Positions 6,261 through 8,526 of a stretch of 8,526 nucleotides of DNA are shown in pieces (positions within the stretch are counted from its first letter, which is position 1; each line of letters starts with the position of its first letter). The notes below the pieces were generated by a model that made no database searches, had not been told where the DNA came from, and was given only the letters and a program-made list of their open reading frames with translations. Where the stretch lies: the NCBI GenBank assembly GCA_945614335.1, contig CALZAP010000043.1, positions 1 to 8,526 on the forward strand, written 5' to 3'. This DNA is from an uncultured Prevotella sp. (GTDB lineage: Bacteria > Bacteroidota > Bacteroidia > Bacteroidales > Bacteroidaceae). The translations under genes and the position numbers were made by a program.

Positions 6261-7243
6261 AGAAATTACATCGAGCCTTTGTTGCTCTCACATTCGCTGT
6301 AGCGGCCATGCCGGCATCAGCACAGTTCAACAAAAGTGGAATTAACGCGGGCTTCTTCGACTCAAGCGAGCAGAGCCAGCTTAACTTCACCGACTTTCAT
6401 CTGCCCCCTCTTGCGGTGCTGTATGAAAACGCGAAATCAAACCCGAATATCCTCATTCTCGCCAAACAGCAGCAGTTGGCTAAGGCTGAGGTGGAGAAAC
6501 AAAAACGCCACATCTTCTCCTATCTTCAGGGACATGCAAGCTACAGCTACGGAAAGGCTGATATGTGGGGTAACAACTCTTCTACATATAGTCCTACGCT
6601 TTACCAGTTCCAAGGGACCGAACAAAGCTATTGGAACATTGGTGTAAGCCTTGCCGTGCCCGTCGAGGACATTCTCGACCTGAAGGCTGCCGTAAAGAGA
6701 AAGAAGATGGAAGTGGACAGGGCTCAGTTGGAGAAAGATGCCGCTTTCGACCAGCTCAAGCTCCAGATAGCCACCCTCTATGTTAATATAACCAACGACC
6801 TAGTAACACTCCGTACAGCCAGCGAGCATGCCGCCATCTACCAGGGTGCCGGTGTCCTTAATCAGGAGCAGTTCCAGAACGGAGAGATGAGTATTGAGGA
6901 CTTCGCATATACAAAACAGCGTGAAAACACAGCTGTAAACACATATCAGTCTCTTCAAACCAAGATTACCACCGATATCTTGACCCTTGAGATACTCACC
7001 CACACTCCTATCATCACCAACACCACTACCGACGTCACTCTTGACGAAAAGGTTGAAAAGACCCAAAAGGAACTTTACAAGGAGAACAAGGAGTTCCAGA
7101 AGCAAATGAAAAAAGAGCTTCAGGAAGACAAGAAGAAGTTAGAAGAACTGGAAAAGGCTGAAAAGAAAGCTGAAAAGGCTGAAAAGAAAGCTGAAAAAGC
7201 CGAAAAGAAAGCCGAAGAAAAACAGAGTAAGAAAACCAAATAA
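6257..7243 (+). CDS. TolC-family-like exported protein, half-size, with charged heptad-repeat tail
   Basis: It is likely an outer-membrane or periplasmic export component for the polysaccharide. The start at 6257 was chosen because it gives a clean signal peptide (MKKLHRAF, hydrophobic core, cleavage at ASA-Q, 22/23); the same frame extends upstream to 6056 only inside the transferase gene. The 328 residues contain one apparent outer-membrane-efflux-protein repeat: a helix at about 51-90, a beta hairpin at about 91-136 (GHASYSYG, then NIGVSLAVPV), and a long helix pair at about 139-248, including the family-like NGEMSIEDF. Full TolC proteins have two such repeats and 400-490 residues. Residues 262-328 are a Lys/Glu/Ala helix ending in three EKAEKKA heptads. 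The genes either side (transferase, Wzz-like) favour polysaccharide export over drug efflux. The family call is moderate; the export role is inferred. Confidence 0.72.
   Translation: MKKLHRAFVALTFAVAAMPASAQFNKSGINAGFFDSSEQSQLNFTDFHLPPLAVLYENAKSNPNILILAKQQQLAKAEVEKQKRHIFSYLQGHASYSYGKADMWGNNSSTYSPTLYQFQGTEQSYWNIGVSLAVPVEDILDLKAAVKRKKMEVDRAQLEKDAAFDQLKLQIATLYVNITNDLVTLRTASEHAAIYQGAGVLNQEQFQNGEMSIEDFAYTKQRENTAVNTYQSLQTKITTDILTLEILTHTPIITNTTTDVTLDEKVEKTQKELYKENKEFQKQMKKELQEDKKKLEELEKAEKKAEKAEKKAEKAEKKAEEKQSKKTK
7151..7213 (+). repeat. 21-bp in-frame coding minisatellite, 3 copies (EKAEKKA)
   Basis: Three consecutive 21-base units lie at 7151-7171, 7172-7192 and 7193-7213. The first two are identical; the third has a few synonymous changes (GCC for GCT and similar). 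Each encodes EKAEKKA, residues 299-319 of the TolC-like protein. Copy-number change would keep the frame and alter tail length by seven residues. Confidence 0.9.
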
Positions 7244-7255
7244 ACATACAGTATT

Positions 7256-8526
7256 ATGGATATTTTCAGATATATAGTAAGGTTCTTGTACCGCATCCGC
7301 TGGTATCTCGCCATCCTTCCAATGATTGCACTCGTTGTAGCATGGTTTATGACCCGCAACCTCGAACGCCAGTACGACACCAATACCACAATCTACACCG
7401 GTATGATTACCGGCTACAACATTGAGGGTGGTACAGGTACTGCAGGCGGCAACGCCCAGACAAACATCAACAACCTCATGCTCATCGTCACCACCGACAA
7501 CACCATCCACGAGGTGTCTCTCCGACTGCTCGCCCGTTGTATGATGTATGGTAACGAGCGCAAGGACAACAACTACATCTCAGCAGAACACTTCCGTGCA
7601 CTCAATGCCTCCGTTCCTGCCGAGGTGAAAGCCCTTGTCAACCGCAATAGCGAGGATGCCACCTACACCAACTTCAAGGCTTACGAGAAGCCGTCGCGCG
7701 ACAACTTCATCTTCAGCCTCACCAACTACCATCCCTATTTCGGACTCAACAACATCACCTCTCGCCTTAAGGTAACCCAGTTCTCCAAGAGCGACATTAT
7801 TAATATTGGCTATTCAGCCAACGACCCCGGCATAGCCTACAACACGCTCGACATTCTCAACTCTGTGTTTGCACGCCAGTACCAGCAGATACGCTATGGC
7901 GAGACCAACAACGTTATTAAATATTTCGAGCGTGAGGTGGCCCGTCTCTACCGCATGCTTTGCGAAGCCGAGGACGACCTTATCAACTATAACGTCCAAA
8001 ACCGCATTATCAACTATGGCGAGCAGACCAAGGTTCTCGCCGGACTTGAGGCAAGCCAGCAAGTGTCTGACAACGACCTTCTCATGAACTACACCGTCTC
8101 GAAGGCCATGATTGACTATCTTGAGCGCAACCTTGGCGACCGTGCAGAGAAGTTCACCAACAACAGGGACTTCACCGACAAGGTGAAGGACATTTCCCGC
8201 ATCCATTCGCGTATCTCCAACCTCCGCCTCATGTCGAGCGAAGGTGGCGGCAACAACGCCGAGGCCCAGCTTGAGCTTGCCAACGCACAGAAAGAGTTGG
8301 AGCAGACAACAAAGGAAGTGAAGAACCTCACGCAGACCATACAGAAAGGTTCTACCAGTACCGACCAAGGCGTAAGGACTAACACCCTTCTCAACAAGTG
8401 GCTCGACCAAAAGATTCTTGCCGAGGAAACCAAGGCGCGTCTTTCCGCCCAGGACATCATGCGTCAAAGCATCGACCGTCAGTTCCTCTATTTCTCCCCC
8501 ATCGGAGCCACCCTTGGACGCAAGGA
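7256..8526 (+). CDS. Wzz/GumC-like polysaccharide chain-length determinant (3' end outside window)
   Basis: It is an inner-membrane polysaccharide co-polymerase that would set chain length and link synthesis to export. The frame from ATG 7256 stays open for 423 codons to the window edge. A membrane helix lies at about 16-32 (WYLAILPMIALVVAWFM) after a short basic cytoplasmic N-terminus, as in the Wzz family. The stretch SDIINIGYSANDPGIAYNTL (179-198), leading into a long helix, matches the family pattern of a strand followed by a dP..A..iln helix. Residues about 215-410 are mostly helical and coiled-coil-like, interrupted by EGGGNN (329-334). Gly-rich loops also occur at 57-66. PIGATLGRK (415-423) probably leads to a second membrane helix beyond the window. 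A C-terminal Wzc-like tyrosine kinase domain cannot be judged. The gene begins 12 bp after the TolC-like stop, so they are co-transcribed and probably work together. Confidence 0.82.
   Translation, partial: MDIFRYIVRFLYRIRWYLAILPMIALVVAWFMTRNLERQYDTNTTIYTGMITGYNIEGGTGTAGGNAQTNINNLMLIVTTDNTIHEVSLRLLARCMMYGNERKDNNYISAEHFRALNASVPAEVKALVNRNSEDATYTNFKAYEKPSRDNFIFSLTNYHPYFGLNNITSRLKVTQFSKSDIINIGYSANDPGIAYNTLDILNSVFARQYQQIRYGETNNVIKYFEREVARLYRMLCEAEDDLINYNVQNRIINYGEQTKVLAGLEASQQVSDNDLLMNYTVSKAMIDYLERNLGDRAEKFTNNRDFTDKVKDISRIHSRISNLRLMSSEGGGNNAEAQLELANAQKELEQTTKEVKNLTQTIQKGSTSTDQGVRTNTLLNKWLDQKILAEETKARLSAQDIMRQSIDRQFLYFSPIGATLGRK

Noticed and set aside
7814..8467. Long - strand open frame of 217 residues at the right edge
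   Set aside because: It is antisense to the uninterrupted 423-codon Wzz-like frame, has no recognisable domain, and has the composition of a shadow of codon-biased coding DNA.

Overview
The window looks like chromosomal DNA from a Bacteroidales bacterium, most likely a Prevotella-type organism. Reasons: a promoter with the Bacteroidetes -7 motif TAnnTTTG, starts without clear Shine-Dalgarno sequences, AT-rich spacers between genes of moderate GC, and protein variants typical of that phylum (HESERRG in Gmd, GNRP in the sugar transferase, an enlarged GDP-fucose synthase). The genus is inference from style; no rRNA or marker gene is present.

Region 1 (1-2769, + strand) is a GDP-L-fucose pathway in reaction order: the 3' end of a mannose-1-phosphate guanylyltransferase (makes GDP-mannose), then gmd (GDP-mannose 4,6-dehydratase) and fcl (GDP-L-fucose synthase). 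Spacers are 51-59 bp, so one transcript is plausible. Region 2 (2770-2950) is a low-complexity junction: a 14-bp purine-rich tandem repeat, an imperfect inverted repeat, and a 14-bp pyrimidine-rich tandem repeat, ending a few bases from the stop of a gene on the other strand. Region 3 (2951-4444, - strand) is a xylulokinase-type FGGY sugar kinase, a catabolic gene unrelated to the flanking biosynthetic genes. Region 4 (4445-4623) is an AT-rich divergent spacer with a good Bacteroidetes promoter firing rightward.

Region 5 (4624 to the right edge, + strand) is a tightly packed operon that appears to start, control and export a surface polysaccharide or glycoconjugate. It encodes a stand-alone receiver-domain response regulator; a sugar-phosphate transferase with an N-terminal degenerate receiver domain and a large acidic insert; a half-size TolC-like secreted protein with a heptad-repeat charged tail; and a Wzz/GumC-like chain-length protein cut off by the window edge. 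That last gene is an open frame of 423 codons without a stop.

A plausible reading: the left genes supply GDP-fucose. The transferase loads the first sugar phosphate onto a polyprenyl-phosphate carrier, perhaps gated by the adjacent response regulator through its pseudo-receiver. The OM-type and Wzz-type proteins then handle chain length and export. The pairing of a free receiver with a pseudo-receiver/transferase fusion is the most interesting feature. I saw no tRNA, rRNA, CRISPR array, insertion sequence or phage gene, and no gene-free stretch over 300 bases.
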